Part shown: piece after piece, positions 15,433 through 24,412 of the stretch
Position numbering within the stretch: position 1 is the stretch's first letter
Layout of the letters: each line of letters begins with the position of its first letter
Assembly: GCA_009841225.1 (NCBI GenBank)
Contig: VXMF01000038.1
Coordinates: 1-41,810 of the forward strand
DNA length: 41,810 nucleotides
Reading direction: 5' to 3'
Origin: Terriglobia bacterium
GTDB lineage: Bacteria; Acidobacteriota; Terriglobia; Bryobacterales; UBA6623
Notes under the pieces: generated by a model
Told to the model about the DNA's origin: nothing
The model's input: only the letters and a program-made list of their open reading frames with translations
Database searches by the model: none
Translations under genes and position numbers: made by a program

Positions 15433-17505
15433 ATGACGAGAATACACCCATCGCTGATCGCTCTCGCTCTCGTTCTCGGGGCCGGGCCGCTGGCTGCCCA
15501 AGTCAACGAAGAGGCTGCCAAGCCCGACAGGCTCCAGTACCTGGACGTCTTCGAAATGGAGGTTGCCGACGATCCCCGCATATCACCCAACGGCGACCGG
15601 GTCGTGTACGTCAGGCGCGGCTTCGACATCATGACGGACAAGGTCCGCTCCGCACTGTGGATGGTCGACGCGGACGGCTCGAATCACCGTGCGATCACGG
15701 ACAGAAGCGGCGCGGTGAGCTCGCCACGCTGGTCTCCCGATGGTGACCGCCTTCTGTATGTGGCCTCGGATGGTGGCACGAACCAGCTGTTCGTGCGCTG
15801 GATGGACACAGGCCAGACGGCGGAACTCACCAACGTGACCCAGCCGCCCGGAAACATCGCCTGGTCGCCCGACGGAAACTGGATCGCGATGACGATGTTC
15901 GTGCCGGAGCCGGCCCCCGACTTCGCGAAGATGCCGTCCAAGCCCGAGGGCGCCGAGTGGACGGCGCCGGCACGGGTGATATCGAAGCTCCGCTACCGGG
16001 CCGACGGGCGCGGATACCTCCCGGACGGACACACGCATATCTTTGTTCTGCCCGCGGACGGGGGCACCCCGCGGCAGCTGACCAGCGGTTCGTACGACCA
16101 CGGAGGCGGACTGTCCTGGTCCCCCGACTCCCGCTCGATCATCTTCAGCGCCAACCGGGATAACCCTGATTTCGATGTCCGCAACAGCGAAGTCTTCGAG
16201 ATATCGGTCAACACGCGGGAACTTCGCCAGCTCACCGACCGCTTCGGCCCCGACCGCGGCCCGGCCGTATCGGCCGATGGTTCCCGGATTGCGTACACGG
16301 GCTTCGACGATCGCCATCAGGGCTATCAGATCTCCCGCCTGTACGTCATGGACCGGGATGGCGGCGGGGTCCGCCGCATCGGTGACCTCGACCGTGACGT
16401 GGCCAACCTCAACTGGGCCGCGGATGGTCGCTCTCTCTTCATTCAGTACGACGACCAAGGCACGACCAGGGTCGCGAATATCACCCTCGACGGCGATGTC
16501 GCGAACCTTGCCGCCGACGTCGGCGGCGTGGACCTCGGCCGACCCTATTCCGGCGGCTCCTACACCGTGGCCCGTGACGGGAGTCTTGCCTTCACCGTCA
16601 ATTCGCCGACGCGCCCCGCCGATGTCGCTATCGGCCGGGCCGGGACCGAACCGCGCCGGATTACCGGCCTAAACGAGGATCTCTTCGCTCACAAGGAGCT
16701 TGCCGCGATCGAGGAGGTCCGCTGGGAGTCCTCGCACGATGGCCGTCCCGTGCACGGCTGGATCGCCAAGCCCCCGGAGTTCGATCCCGCTCGCAAGTAC
16801 CCGCTCGTGCTCGAGATCCACGGCGGCCCGTTTGCGAACTACGGCCCCCGCTTCGCGGCCGAGATCCAGTTCTATGCGGCCGCGGGCTACGTCGTCTTCT
16901 ACGCCAACCCACGCGGCAGCACGAGCTACGGCGAGGAGTTCGGCAACCTGATTCACCACGCCTATCCCGGCTACGACTACGACGACCTCATGTCAGGTGT
17001 CGATGCCATGATCGACCAGGGCTACATCGACGAGGACAATCTGATGGTCACCGGCGGCAGCGGCGGCGGAGTGCTGACGGCGTGGATCGTCGGCAAGACC
17101 GACCGCTTTCGCGCGGCGGTGTCACAGAAGCCGGTCATCGACTGGATCAGCTTCTCGCTCACGTCGGACGGGTACGCATCCTACTACCAGTACTGGTTCC
17201 CCGGCCCGGTCTGGGACGACGGCATGCTGGAACACTACTGGGCCCGCTCGCCGCTCTCCCTCGTCGGCAACGTCACGACCCCGACGATGCTGATCACCGG
17301 GGAACAGGACCTGCGTACGCCGATGGGAGAGACCGAGCAGTTCTACCAGGCGCTGCAGATGCGGAAGGTGCCGACGCAGATGGTGCGGATACAGAACGCC
17401 TATCACGGCATCGCGAGCAGCAGTCCGTCCAATCTGATTGCCAAGGTCGCAAACATCCTAGAGTGGTTCGAACGCTACCGGGCCGAGGGCCGCGTGACCG
17501 ACTGA
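15433..17505 (+). CDS. S9 family serine peptidase (dipeptidyl/acylaminoacyl peptidase-like)
   Basis: A 690-residue secreted prolyl-oligopeptidase family peptidase. The signal peptide (SLIALALVLGAGPLAAQ) cleaves near residue 22. Residues about 35-430 form a TolB/PD40-like beta-propeller with repeated WSPDG blades (WSPDGDRLLY, WSPDGNWIAM, WSPDSRSIIF) that gates substrate entry. The C-terminal alpha/beta hydrolase has the catalytic triad Ser543 in GGSGGG, Asp626 in GEQDLR and His658 in YHGI, with LEIHGGP as oxyanion-hole segment. Such enzymes trim peptides in the periplasm. It converges on argR 280 bases away. Confidence 0.95.
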   Translation: MTRIHPSLIALALVLGAGPLAAQVNEEAAKPDRLQYLDVFEMEVADDPRISPNGDRVVYVRRGFDIMTDKVRSALWMVDADGSNHRAITDRSGAVSSPRWSPDGDRLLYVASDGGTNQLFVRWMDTGQTAELTNVTQPPGNIAWSPDGNWIAMTMFVPEPAPDFAKMPSKPEGAEWTAPARVISKLRYRADGRGYLPDGHTHIFVLPADGGTPRQLTSGSYDHGGGLSWSPDSRSIIFSANRDNPDFDVRNSEVFEISVNTRELRQLTDRFGPDRGPAVSADGSRIAYTGFDDRHQGYQISRLYVMDRDGGGVRRIGDLDRDVANLNWAADGRSLFIQYDDQGTTRVANITLDGDVANLAADVGGVDLGRPYSGGSYTVARDGSLAFTVNSPTRPADVAIGRAGTEPRRITGLNEDLFAHKELAAIEEVRWESSHDGRPVHGWIAKPPEFDPARKYPLVLEIHGGPFANYGPRFAAEIQFYAAAGYVVFYANPRGSTSYGEEFGNLIHHAYPGYDYDDLMSGVDAMIDQGYIDEDNLMVTGGSGGGVLTAWIVGKTDRFRAAVSQKPVIDWISFSLTSDGYASYYQYWFPGPVWDDGMLEHYWARSPLSLVGNVTTPTMLITGEQDLRTPMGETEQFYQALQMRKVPTQMVRIQNAYHGIASSSPSNLIAKVANILEWFERYRAEGRVTD

Positions 17506-17507
17506 GG

Positions 17508-17521
17508 GGCGTTTCAACGCC
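17508..17521 (+). terminator. Hairpin right after the S9 peptidase stop codon
   Basis: GGCGTT (17508-17513), TC, AACGCC (17516-17521) starts two bases after the stop codon. Without a T-tract it is a weak terminator candidate. The rest of 17522-17727 shows no gene. Confidence 0.3.
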
Positions 17522-17727
17522 GCCCTGATCCCCAGCACCTCGCCCGGCCGGCGGATGTCGTCCCGATGCCGCACGCAGGTTTCGGGCTGCCTCAGGAAGG
17601 CGCGTGTGGGATAGTCGGATTCAATGCCCTTCCCGTACCGCTCGAGGAAAACCGAGCATCAGTGCGCCAGAGTGCGTACAGCGATAAGCCAGTTGGGGTA
17701 AGTTGGGACTAGGCACTTGAGAGCCAA

Positions 17728-17795
17728 GGAGTTATCCCCATCTCAGGGGAAACCCTGCTCGAAAACTCCGGTCTAGAATCCTTGTCTAGAACTCC
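17728..17795. repeat. Nested inverted repeats and a GTCTAGAA direct repeat after argR
   Basis: GGAGTT (17728-17733) can pair with AACTCC at 17764-17769 or at 17790-17795, and encloses CCCC (17736-17739) with GGGG (17746-17749). GTCTAGAA occurs at 17771-17778 and 17784-17791, the second copy over the argR stop codon. This is a likely 3' end structure of the arginine operon, but no T-run follows on either strand. Confidence 0.35.
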
Positions 17796-18220
17796 TCCAG
17801 CATGGCCCGGACCCGGCGCGCGGCGCCGTCATCCGCAGTGGCGACGAAGATGGTGTCGTCGCCGGCAAGCGTGCCGATGATCTCGGGCAGGTTCGCGCCG
17901 TCCAGCCCTTGAGCGAGCGCATTCGCGCCACCCGGCTCGGTACGCAGGATCACTAGGTTCTGAGCCGTTTCGATCCCCACCAAGAACTGTCCGACGAGCT
18001 GCCGCAGGACGGTTCTGGCGGCGTCCTCGCCCAGTCCCTGCGCGGGCGCGGCATAGCCGGCAGCGGTCTTGACTACGCCGAGTTGGCGGAGATCGCGCGA
18101 CAGCGTGCCTTGGCTGGCAGCGATTCCGCGCGCGGCGAGCGCTTCCGCAAGTCGCCCATGGGTGCGAAAAGCCTGGGACTCGATCAGGCTGAGAATCTCT
18201 CGCTGCCGCCGGGACTTCAC
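17786..18220 (-). CDS. argR: Arginine repressor
   Basis: A 144-residue ArgR/AhrC, the hexameric arginine-responsive repressor of arginine biosynthesis. The N-terminal winged helix-turn-helix has RRQREILSLI and ASQGTLSRDLRQLGVVK; the C-terminal oligomerisation and arginine-binding domain has EIIGTLAGDDTIFVA with the two acidic residues that contact arginine. It is the last gene of argF-argG-argH-argR and overlaps argH by four bases. Because the ARG box at the front of the operon covers the argF start, this protein should repress its own gene and the three enzymes when arginine is plentiful. Confidence 0.95.
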   Translation of the reverse strand: MKSRRQREILSLIESQAFRTHGRLAEALAARGIAASQGTLSRDLRQLGVVKTAAGYAAPAQGLGEDAARTVLRQLVGQFLVGIETAQNLVILRTEPGGANALAQGLDGANLPEIIGTLAGDDTIFVATADDGAARRVRAMLEEF

Positions 18221-19626
18221 GTCGTTCGGGCTCCCTCGCTGGCTGACATCCGCGCCAGGCCGGCCAACCTCGCCCTAGCCGCCGCCGAGGCTTCCCTCAC
18301 CCGATCGGTAGCCGTGCCACCCGGCACTTGGTGGTTTTCCAAGGCATTGCTGGGAACGAGGGCCGCCAGCGCCGACTCGTCAAGCTCTGGTGCGAACCCG
18401 CGCAGCTCATCCATGGTCCACTCTGTAGGCCGCTTGCCCTGCTGGACACTGGCGAGCACGATGCCGCCCACGATTTGGTGGGCCCGATGAAACGCAATGC
18501 CCTTGCGGGCCAAGATCTCCGCCAAGGCGGTGGCCGAGACCCAACCTTCCTCGGCGGCCTGCTCCATTGCCGGGCGCTTCAGCTCGGCGCTGTCGACACA
18601 CAGCGCCAGGATCGCCAGCGAGTCCGTCACCTGGGCCGCGCTGTCAAACACACCCTCCTTGTCCTCCTGCAGGTCCCGGTTGTACGCCAGCGGCAGCCCC
18701 TTCAAGGTCATCATCAGTGCCTGCAAGCTCCCGCAAACGCGCCCCGCCTTTCCGCGCAACAGCTCGAGCGCGTCCGGATTGCGCTTTTGGGGCATCAAGC
18801 TCGAACCGGTCGTGACCTCGTCGCCAATTTCGAGAAATCCGAACTCCTCGCTGCTGTAAAGGATCCAATCTTCCGCCAGCCGGCTGGCATGCAGCATCGC
18901 GACCGAGGCTGCGTACAGGAAGTCGAGCGCGAAGTCACGGTCCGACACTGCGTCCAAGCTGTTGGCCGAGATTGCGGCGAATCCCAGATCGGCGGCCATC
19001 GCCCCTCGATCGAATGCAAACCCGCTGCCTGCGAGCGCACCGCTGCCAAGCGGCAACACATCGGTGCGGTTGTAAGCCTGCTGCATGCGGTGCCAGTCGC
19101 GCACGAACATCTCGAAGTACGCCAAGAGGTAGTGCCCGAAGAGCACGGCTTGGGCGCGCCGGAGATGGGTGTAGCCGGGCAGCAGCGCGTCGGACTCCCG
19201 CTCGGCCAGCCGCAGCAGGGAGTTCATCAGCGCTTCCAGCTGCGCTTGCACGCGTCGAATCGCAGCCTTCATCCACAGGCGGAAATCCGTCGCGACCTGC
19301 TCGTTGCGGCTGCGGCCGGTGTGGATCTTCTCCGCCAGCTCCCCTACCTCCTCTCCGAGCTTGCGGATGACAAAGGTGTGTATGTCCTCGTCGTCGGCGT
19401 CGAAGTAGCCCGGCGCGCCGGCTTCCGCCAGCATGCCGTCGAAGGCCGCATTGATCTTGTCCCGCTCGGCAGCGGTCAGGATGCCGACTCCGCAGAGGGC
19501 GTTCGCGAATGCCTTCGAGCCGACCACATCGGCCTCGAACAGCTTCCTGTCAAAGTCCAGTGAGCCCGAGTAGCGCTCGAAGAGTTCCGCCGGGCCGGTC
19601 TCGAACCGGCCTCCCCAGAGTTTCAT
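18217..19626 (-). CDS. argH: Argininosuccinate lyase
   Basis: A 469-residue fumarase/aspartase-superfamily lyase that splits argininosuccinate into arginine and fumarate, the last step of arginine synthesis. It begins KLWGGRFETGP, has HTGRSRNEQVATDFRLW, the substrate-binding LLPGYTHLRRAQ, and the family signature GSSLMPQKRNPD on the mobile loop with the catalytic Ser. It overlaps argG by four bases and argR by four bases, so the operon should be translationally coupled. A long open frame on the opposite strand is only a shadow. Confidence 0.97.
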   Translation of the reverse strand: MKLWGGRFETGPAELFERYSGSLDFDRKLFEADVVGSKAFANALCGVGILTAAERDKINAAFDGMLAEAGAPGYFDADDEDIHTFVIRKLGEEVGELAEKIHTGRSRNEQVATDFRLWMKAAIRRVQAQLEALMNSLLRLAERESDALLPGYTHLRRAQAVLFGHYLLAYFEMFVRDWHRMQQAYNRTDVLPLGSGALAGSGFAFDRGAMAADLGFAAISANSLDAVSDRDFALDFLYAASVAMLHASRLAEDWILYSSEEFGFLEIGDEVTTGSSLMPQKRNPDALELLRGKAGRVCGSLQALMMTLKGLPLAYNRDLQEDKEGVFDSAAQVTDSLAILALCVDSAELKRPAMEQAAEEGWVSATALAEILARKGIAFHRAHQIVGGIVLASVQQGKRPTEWTMDELRGFAPELDESALAALVPSNALENHQVPGGTATDRVREASAAARARLAGLARMSASEGARTT

Positions 19627-20858
19627 GCGGAACCGCCTTCTGCTTCCCGGAGGCCGCCTTGGACCGCGGCATGCACTCGGATCGGCAGGCCGGTGAGGTT
19701 GATGAAACCTTCGGCATCGCGCTGGTCATACTCGCTGCCCATGGTGAAACTCGCGATCTCGGGAGCGTAGAGCGAGTACGGTGAGCTGCGGCTGAGCGGG
19801 GCGATGCGCCCCTGGCGGAGGCTAACCGCGACCGTTCCGGTGACGTGCCGCTGCGTGACGTCCACGAACCCGTCCATGGCCTCGCGCAGTGGGGTGAACC
19901 ACTTGCCGTCGTAGACCAGCTCGGCGTAGTCGATGGCCAGCTTCTGCTTGTAGTGCTGGGTGGCGCGATCCAGTGTCAGCGCTTCCAGCTCGGCGTGCGC
20001 AGCCATCAAGATGGTTCCACCCGGCGTTTCGTAGCAGCCGCGAGACTTCATGCCAACAAAGCGGTTCTCGACCAAGTCGATGCGGCCGATGCCGTGCTCG
20101 CGGCCCAGAGCGTTGAGTGCCTCCACAATGCTGGCGGGACTCAGGCGGTCGCCATCCAAGCCGACCGGTGTGCCGGCTTCGAACTCGATGCTGACCTGAG
20201 CGCCGCCGGCCGGAGCGCTCGCCGGATCTTCCGTCAGCGTCCACACGGCCGGCCCGGGCTCGTTCGCCGGATCTTCAAGTTCTGCGCCTTCGTGGGAGAT
20301 GTGCCACAGGTTCGCGTCGCGGCTATAGATCTTCTCCTTGCTCTGCTGGATCGGCACTTGGTGGCGCTTGGCGTAGTCGACAGCGTCTTCGCGCGAGACG
20401 ATATCCCATTCGCGCCACGGAGCGATCACGGGCAGATGCGGAGCCAAGGCCTTATAGGTCAGCTCGAAGCGCACTTGGTCGTTGCCCTTGCCCGTCGCGC
20501 CGTGCGACAGCGCGTCGCAACCCGACTCAAGGGCCACCCTCACCTGCAGCTTGGCCAGCAAGGGACGGGCGATTGAGGTGCCCAGCAGGTATTTGCGCTC
20601 GTACACCGCGCCCGAGCGGACCATGGGCCAGACATACTCCCGCACAAACTCCTCGCGCAAGTCCTCGACGTACACCTCGCAGGCACCGCTGGCGAGCGCC
20701 TTCTGCTCGAGGCCCTCGAGCTCCTCCCTGCCCTGCCCGACGTCGCCGCAGACAGCCACGACTTCAGAGCCGTAGTTCTCCCGCAGCCAAGGAATGATGA
20801 TTGAGGTGTCGAGCCCGCCCGAATAGGCGAGGGCCACCTTCTTAGGATGCCTGGCCAT
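19623..20858 (-). CDS. argG: Argininosuccinate synthase
   Basis: A 411-residue type 1 enzyme that joins citrulline and aspartate with ATP to argininosuccinate. The PP-loop is AYSGGLDTSI near residues 10-20. Further family landmarks are GATGKGNDQVRFELTY, YSRDANLWHISHEG and GRIDLVENRFVGMKSRG. It overlaps the end of argF by 17 bases and argH by four. The length is normal for the family and all motifs are intact. Confidence 0.97.
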   Translation of the reverse strand: MARHPKKVALAYSGGLDTSIIIPWLRENYGSEVVAVCGDVGQGREELEGLEQKALASGACEVYVEDLREEFVREYVWPMVRSGAVYERKYLLGTSIARPLLAKLQVRVALESGCDALSHGATGKGNDQVRFELTYKALAPHLPVIAPWREWDIVSREDAVDYAKRHQVPIQQSKEKIYSRDANLWHISHEGAELEDPANEPGPAVWTLTEDPASAPAGGAQVSIEFEAGTPVGLDGDRLSPASIVEALNALGREHGIGRIDLVENRFVGMKSRGCYETPGGTILMAAHAELEALTLDRATQHYKQKLAIDYAELVYDGKWFTPLREAMDGFVDVTQRHVTGTVAVSLRQGRIAPLSRSSPYSLYAPEIASFTMGSEYDQRDAEGFINLTGLPIRVHAAVQGGLREAEGGSA

Positions 20859-21819
20859 GGTTGTCCTCCATCGTCTTGATCAGAATCGCCTTGTGGGCGT
20901 GCAGCCGGTTCTCGGCTTGGTCGAAAACGACCGACTGGGGCGACTCGATGACCGCGTTGGTCACTTCCGCGCCGCGCTGCGCCGGGAGGCAATGCATGAA
21001 TACCGCCCGTTTCTCGGCCAGTCGCATCACCGCGCTATCGACCTTGTAGTCGGCGAACGCGATCCTGCGCTGCTGCGTCTCGGCCTCCCAGCCCATGCTG
21101 GTCCACACATCGGTATACACCGCCGCCGCGCCCTGCACCGCTTGGCGGATGTCCTCCCCCACCTCGACGGTGCAACCGTTCCGCTCGGCCACTTGCCGCG
21201 CCTTGGCAAGATCGTCCGGGCGCGGGCCATAGGCCTCCGGGCCGCAAATCGAGACCGACACGCCGAGTTGCGGGCCGCAGTGCAGCAACGAGTGCGCGAC
21301 GTTGTTGGCATCTCCGACATAGGCCAGCTTGAGCCCGTCAAAAGAGCCGAAGCGCTCCAGCAGCGTCAGGTAGTCCGCCAGCGCCTGACACGGGTGAAAC
21401 GACTCGCTCAGGGCGTTGATCACTGGAACGCTGGACCACTTGGCTAACAGTTCCAGGGTCTTCTGAGAGAACGTGCGCGCCACGATCGCGTCGAACCACC
21501 TGTCCAAGTTGCGCGAGATGTCGGGCGCGGGCTCGCGCTGGCCGATGCGGCCGTCACGGTGGTCTTGGAACACAGCGAAGCCTCCCAGCTGCGCCGCGGC
21601 AAGCTCGAACGTCATTCGCGTGCGCAACGACGGCTTCTCGAACAGCATCACGACCGAGCGGTCTTGCAAGACCCGCCGGAACCGGCCGGGGTCCGCCTTG
21701 ACGCTCGCGGCGAGGTCCAAGACCTCGCGCAGCTCGTCGGCCGAAAGGTCAGCGTCCCTCAGGAAGTGACGCACCGGCGCGGGCTTATCCGGCGTCGTCA
21801 CTTCTGAATGAATATTCAT
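20842..21819 (-). CDS. argF: Ornithine carbamoyltransferase
   Basis: A 325-residue ornithine transcarbamylase making citrulline from ornithine and carbamoyl phosphate. The carbamoyl-phosphate loop is EKPSLRTRMTF (usually STRTR in E. coli; the SLRTR form is known elsewhere), followed by HPCQALADYLTL, the ornithine loop TDVWTSMGWE and the C-terminal MHCLPAQRG. The ATG at 21819 has no Shine-Dalgarno and lies 0-3 bases from the predicted transcript start, so the mRNA is probably leaderless. A GTG at 21801 is an alternative. First gene of the arg operon; an ARG box overlaps its start codon. Acetylornithine transcarbamylase is less likely because of the ornithine loop. Confidence 0.95.
   Translation of the reverse strand: MNIHSEVTTPDKPAPVRHFLRDADLSADELREVLDLAASVKADPGRFRRVLQDRSVVMLFEKPSLRTRMTFELAAAQLGGFAVFQDHRDGRIGQREPAPDISRNLDRWFDAIVARTFSQKTLELLAKWSSVPVINALSESFHPCQALADYLTLLERFGSFDGLKLAYVGDANNVAHSLLHCGPQLGVSVSICGPEAYGPRPDDLAKARQVAERNGCTVEVGEDIRQAVQGAAAVYTDVWTSMGWEAETQQRRIAFADYKVDSAVMRLAEKRAVFMHCLPAQRGAEVTNAVIESPQSVVFDQAENRLHAHKAILIKTMEDNHGQAS
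21805..21818. promoter_or_regulatory. ARG box (ArgR operator) over the argF start
   Basis: TGAATGAATATTCA matches the ArgR half-site pattern TGAAT-N4-ATTCA exactly; the core is the palindrome ATGAATATTCAT. It covers the first codons of argF and lies just downstream of the predicted start, where bound ArgR would block initiation. Confidence 0.7.
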
Positions 21820-21827
21820 AATATCAC

Positions 21828-21856
21828 ATAATTACACATCTCAAGGCGGCTGTCAA
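21828..21856 (-). promoter_or_regulatory. Sigma-70 promoter of the arg operon
   Basis: On the minus strand, a perfect TTGACA (21856-21851), a 17-base spacer and AATTAT (21833-21828). The predicted start is about 21821, two bases from the argF ATG. This is the best consensus promoter in the window and points to a leaderless or near-leaderless transcript. Confidence 0.7.
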
Positions 21857-21936
21857 GCAAGCCTCGCTCTTCGTGCCAGCAGGGCTGGAGTTCTCGCTCC
21901 TGCCGGGCCGGCGCGCCGCTGCCGGGCGAGTTCGCC

Positions 21937-23349
21937 CTAGCGGTCGCCCGCATCGAGCTTGCGCAGAGTCTCGTCGATCTGCGCGACGAGCTCGGCTTGC
22001 GAGAACCTTGCGGCTTGTTCGCGGGCTTCGCGAAACCTGGCCACGGCGGCGTCTCGCTCGCCCGAAGCCAGCAGGGCGGCAGCCAGCGAGAAAAGATAGG
22101 TGGGAGTGCGGTCGGAGTGCTCCTTGGTCGCTTGGCGGAAGGCCTGCGCAGCCTTAGCCGCGTTGAACTCGCGCATCCATAGCAGGCCGAGCTTGTAGTG
22201 CGAGAGCGCGTGGTCCGGACGGCTGGCCAGCGCGCGCTCGTAGCGGGCGCGCGCCTCCCCGAAGCGGCCCTCTTCCTCCAGCATCTGCCCGAGGTTGTGA
22301 TTGGCGAGCGCGTGGTCCGGGTTGATCTCTAGAGCCGCGTCGAAGGCCCTCCGCGCCGCTCCAGACTCGTTTTCGTCGTAGGCTACAACGCCGTAGTTGT
22401 AGTGCAGCTCGGCGCTTGCGAGACCAGCGTCCAGAGCCGCGCGATACTGCGCGGCGGCATCCTCAGGTCGCTTCATCGAGCCGTACAGGATGACCAAGTT
22501 GACATGCGCTTGTGTGAGCAAGGGATCTTCTTCCAAGGCCCTGACGTGCAGGGACACGGCGTCGCCCGGGCGTCCCGCATCCATTGCCTCCACGCCTCGC
22601 TTGAGGTACTCGGCGGCACTGATGCGCAACCCGGCGACGGCGCTTGCCAGCGGGTCTTCGGCAGCGGGCTCGGATGCGCGGTGGCGCGTGTACAGCTCGA
22701 GATGCCCCGAAGACTTGTCCTTCTCGCCCAACTCGCGGTAGGCCAGCGCCAGAGCGTAGTGCGCTTGGCCGAACGCGGGCGCCAACTCGACGGCTCGGCG
22801 CAGGTGTTGGACGGCGGCTTCCAGCTGCCCGGCGGCCGCTTCCGCCTTGCCCAAGCCGTGGAGCGCGCGGGCGTCATTGGGATCGGCCGCGACGAGCTGA
22901 CCGAAGACCTCGCGGCTACGATCGATCTCGTCGCCGGCGAGCAGCGCATCGGCCAAGCGTTGTCGGGCGGGGCGGTACCCGTCGTCACGGCGGATGCACT
23001 CGCGGAACGCCTCCACGGCCTCCGCTCCGCGGCCGAGCTTGGCCAAGGAGATCCCGAGATAGTAGGGCCAGCGCAGCTGGCTCGGGTCAAGCTCGCCCGC
23101 CCGCTCGAGAAAGGCGACGGCCAGGTCGTGCTGCCCGTAGGCGTGCAGCAGCATGCCTGCGTTTCCGGCTGCATTGACGTCGGAGGAGTTGGCCCGCAGC
23201 GCTTCAAGTTGGGGGCCGAGCTGGTTCGCCAGGTTGGGTCCGAGGTCGTCCAGCGCGATCTCGGGGATCGGTTCCAAGTCCGGGCCGGAGCAAGCCGTCC
23301 AGGCGCACAGACAGGCGACCAGCCACAGGCGCCTCTTCATCGAAGCCAT
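21937..23349 (-). CDS. Tetratricopeptide-repeat lipoprotein or periplasmic protein
   Basis: A 470-residue protein made of about ten TPR units from residue ~60 on (for example HYNYGVVAYDENESGAARRA and ANHNLGQMLEEEGRFGEAR), a scaffold for protein-protein contacts. The N-terminus is a signal (RRLWLVACLCAWTACSG) in which the Cys of TAC could be a lipidation site, although the lipobox is imperfect. The open frame extends to 23778, but that part lies antisense to the pseudouridine synthase gene; ATG at 23349 with GGAA six bases upstream is the likely start. It is divergent from the pseudouridine synthase gene. Its partner is unknown. Confidence 0.85.
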   Translation of the reverse strand: MASMKRRLWLVACLCAWTACSGPDLEPIPEIALDDLGPNLANQLGPQLEALRANSSDVNAAGNAGMLLHAYGQHDLAVAFLERAGELDPSQLRWPYYLGISLAKLGRGAEAVEAFRECIRRDDGYRPARQRLADALLAGDEIDRSREVFGQLVAADPNDARALHGLGKAEAAAGQLEAAVQHLRRAVELAPAFGQAHYALALAYRELGEKDKSSGHLELYTRHRASEPAAEDPLASAVAGLRISAAEYLKRGVEAMDAGRPGDAVSLHVRALEEDPLLTQAHVNLVILYGSMKRPEDAAAQYRAALDAGLASAELHYNYGVVAYDENESGAARRAFDAALEINPDHALANHNLGQMLEEEGRFGEARARYERALASRPDHALSHYKLGLLWMREFNAAKAAQAFRQATKEHSDRTPTYLFSLAAALLASGERDAAVARFREAREQAARFSQAELVAQIDETLRKLDAGDR

Positions 23350-23433
23350 TCTAGCTTCCGTGGCGGCAGTCAAGGCGACCGCTGCCAGCCTCGGCAGATC
23401 CCGAGGAACACCAAGTGTGCCACTCTGGAACCG

Positions 23434-24405
23434 ATGCGCCTGGTCCCTGAGCCCGAGGACGTTGGAACCCGGCTCGACCGCTTCCTCTGCGGCCGGATCG
23501 AGGGCGCGGCCCGCTCGCTTGCCTTGCAGTGGATTCGCTCCGGCAACGTGCGAGTCGACGGAAGCGTCGAATCCAAAGCATCGCGCAGGGTCCGTCTCGG
23601 CGAAGCGATCGAAGTCGAGCCGACTGAGCGGCCTCCGTTGCGGGCCGAGCCCGAAGCGATCGACCTCGACGTCCTCTACGAAGATGGCGACCTGGCAGTC
23701 ATCAACAAGCCGTCCGGGATGACAGTCCATGCCGGCGCCGGAGCCGTCTCCGGCACCTTGGTCAACGCGCTGCTGCACCGCATGGAATCGCTATCGGGCG
23801 CGCCCGGCCCGCTCCGCCCGGGCATCGTTCACCGCCTGGATCGGTACACGTCGGGGGCGATGGTAGTGGCCAAACACGACCGTTGCCACCGGCGGCTGCA
23901 GGAACAGTTCCAGCAACGCGACGTGCTCAAACTCTACTGGGCCGCGGTCGAGCGCCAAATGCCCGAAGATCCGCACGACGATCCCAAGTTGTTGCGCCAT
24001 GGCCACCCGGTCAAGCAGGACGGCACCTGGTGGCTGCGCACCCAGATGCCGATTCGCAGGGATAACCACAACCGGATCAAGATGGCCGTGGCGTTGAGCG
24101 GCCGCGAGGCGCAAAGCGATGTCCGCTGCCTGCGCAGCTCGGCAAAGTACTCGCTGGTCGAGGTGCGCATCCATACGGGGCGGACGCACCAGGTTCGGGT
24201 GCATCTCGCCGCGATGGGGCATCCGGTCGTGGGCGATTCGCTCTACGGCGCCCGCAAGACCCTGCCGGAGATCGGCGCGCCCGGACGCTATTTGCTGCAT
24301 TCAAGAGTCTTGGAATTCGCCCATCCCGCGAACCGCGAGCGCATGCGGCACGAGGCCCCGCTATCGACCGAATTCAACGCCCATCTGGCCCTTCTCGGTC
24401 TATAA
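23434..24405 (+). CDS. RluD-family 23S rRNA pseudouridine synthase
   Basis: A 323-residue RluA/RluD-type pseudouridine synthase. An N-terminal S4 RNA-binding domain (TRLDRFLCGRIEGAARS, VRVDG) precedes the catalytic domain with LDVLYEDGDLAVINKPSGM, the active-site GIVHRLDRYTSG (catalytic Asp), EVRIHTGRTHQVRVHLA and PVVGDSLYG. It probably modifies helix 69 or another large-subunit site; which uridine cannot be told. The longer open frame reaching back to 22402 is a shadow of the TPR gene. The ATG at 23434 has a GGAA site. Its TAA stop codon lies inside the -10 box of the VWFA gene. Confidence 0.93.
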   Translation: MRLVPEPEDVGTRLDRFLCGRIEGAARSLALQWIRSGNVRVDGSVESKASRRVRLGEAIEVEPTERPPLRAEPEAIDLDVLYEDGDLAVINKPSGMTVHAGAGAVSGTLVNALLHRMESLSGAPGPLRPGIVHRLDRYTSGAMVVAKHDRCHRRLQEQFQQRDVLKLYWAAVERQMPEDPHDDPKLLRHGHPVKQDGTWWLRTQMPIRRDNHNRIKMAVALSGREAQSDVRCLRSSAKYSLVEVRIHTGRTHQVRVHLAAMGHPVVGDSLYGARKTLPEIGAPGRYLLHSRVLEFAHPANRERMRHEAPLSTEFNAHLALLGL

Positions 24406-24406
24406 T
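24401..24406 (+). promoter_or_regulatory. Perfect TATAAT box at the end of the pseudouridine synthase gene
   Basis: TATAAT ends six bases before the ATG at 24413, so the predicted start coincides with the start codon. There is no Shine-Dalgarno before that ATG and no good -35 box. A leaderless VWFA mRNA fits; readthrough from the upstream gene is an alternative. Confidence 0.45.
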
Positions 24407-24412
24407 GCGAGC

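Noticed and set aside
18328..19563. 411-codon plus-strand frame opposite argH
   Set aside because: Shadow of argH with no domain or start signals.
22402..23433. 344-codon extension of the pseudouridine synthase frame
   Set aside because: It is antisense to the TPR gene; the S4 domain starts at ATG 23434.
23350..23778. 143-codon extension of the TPR frame
   Set aside because: It lies antisense to the pseudouridine synthase; a lipoprotein-like signal starts at 23349.
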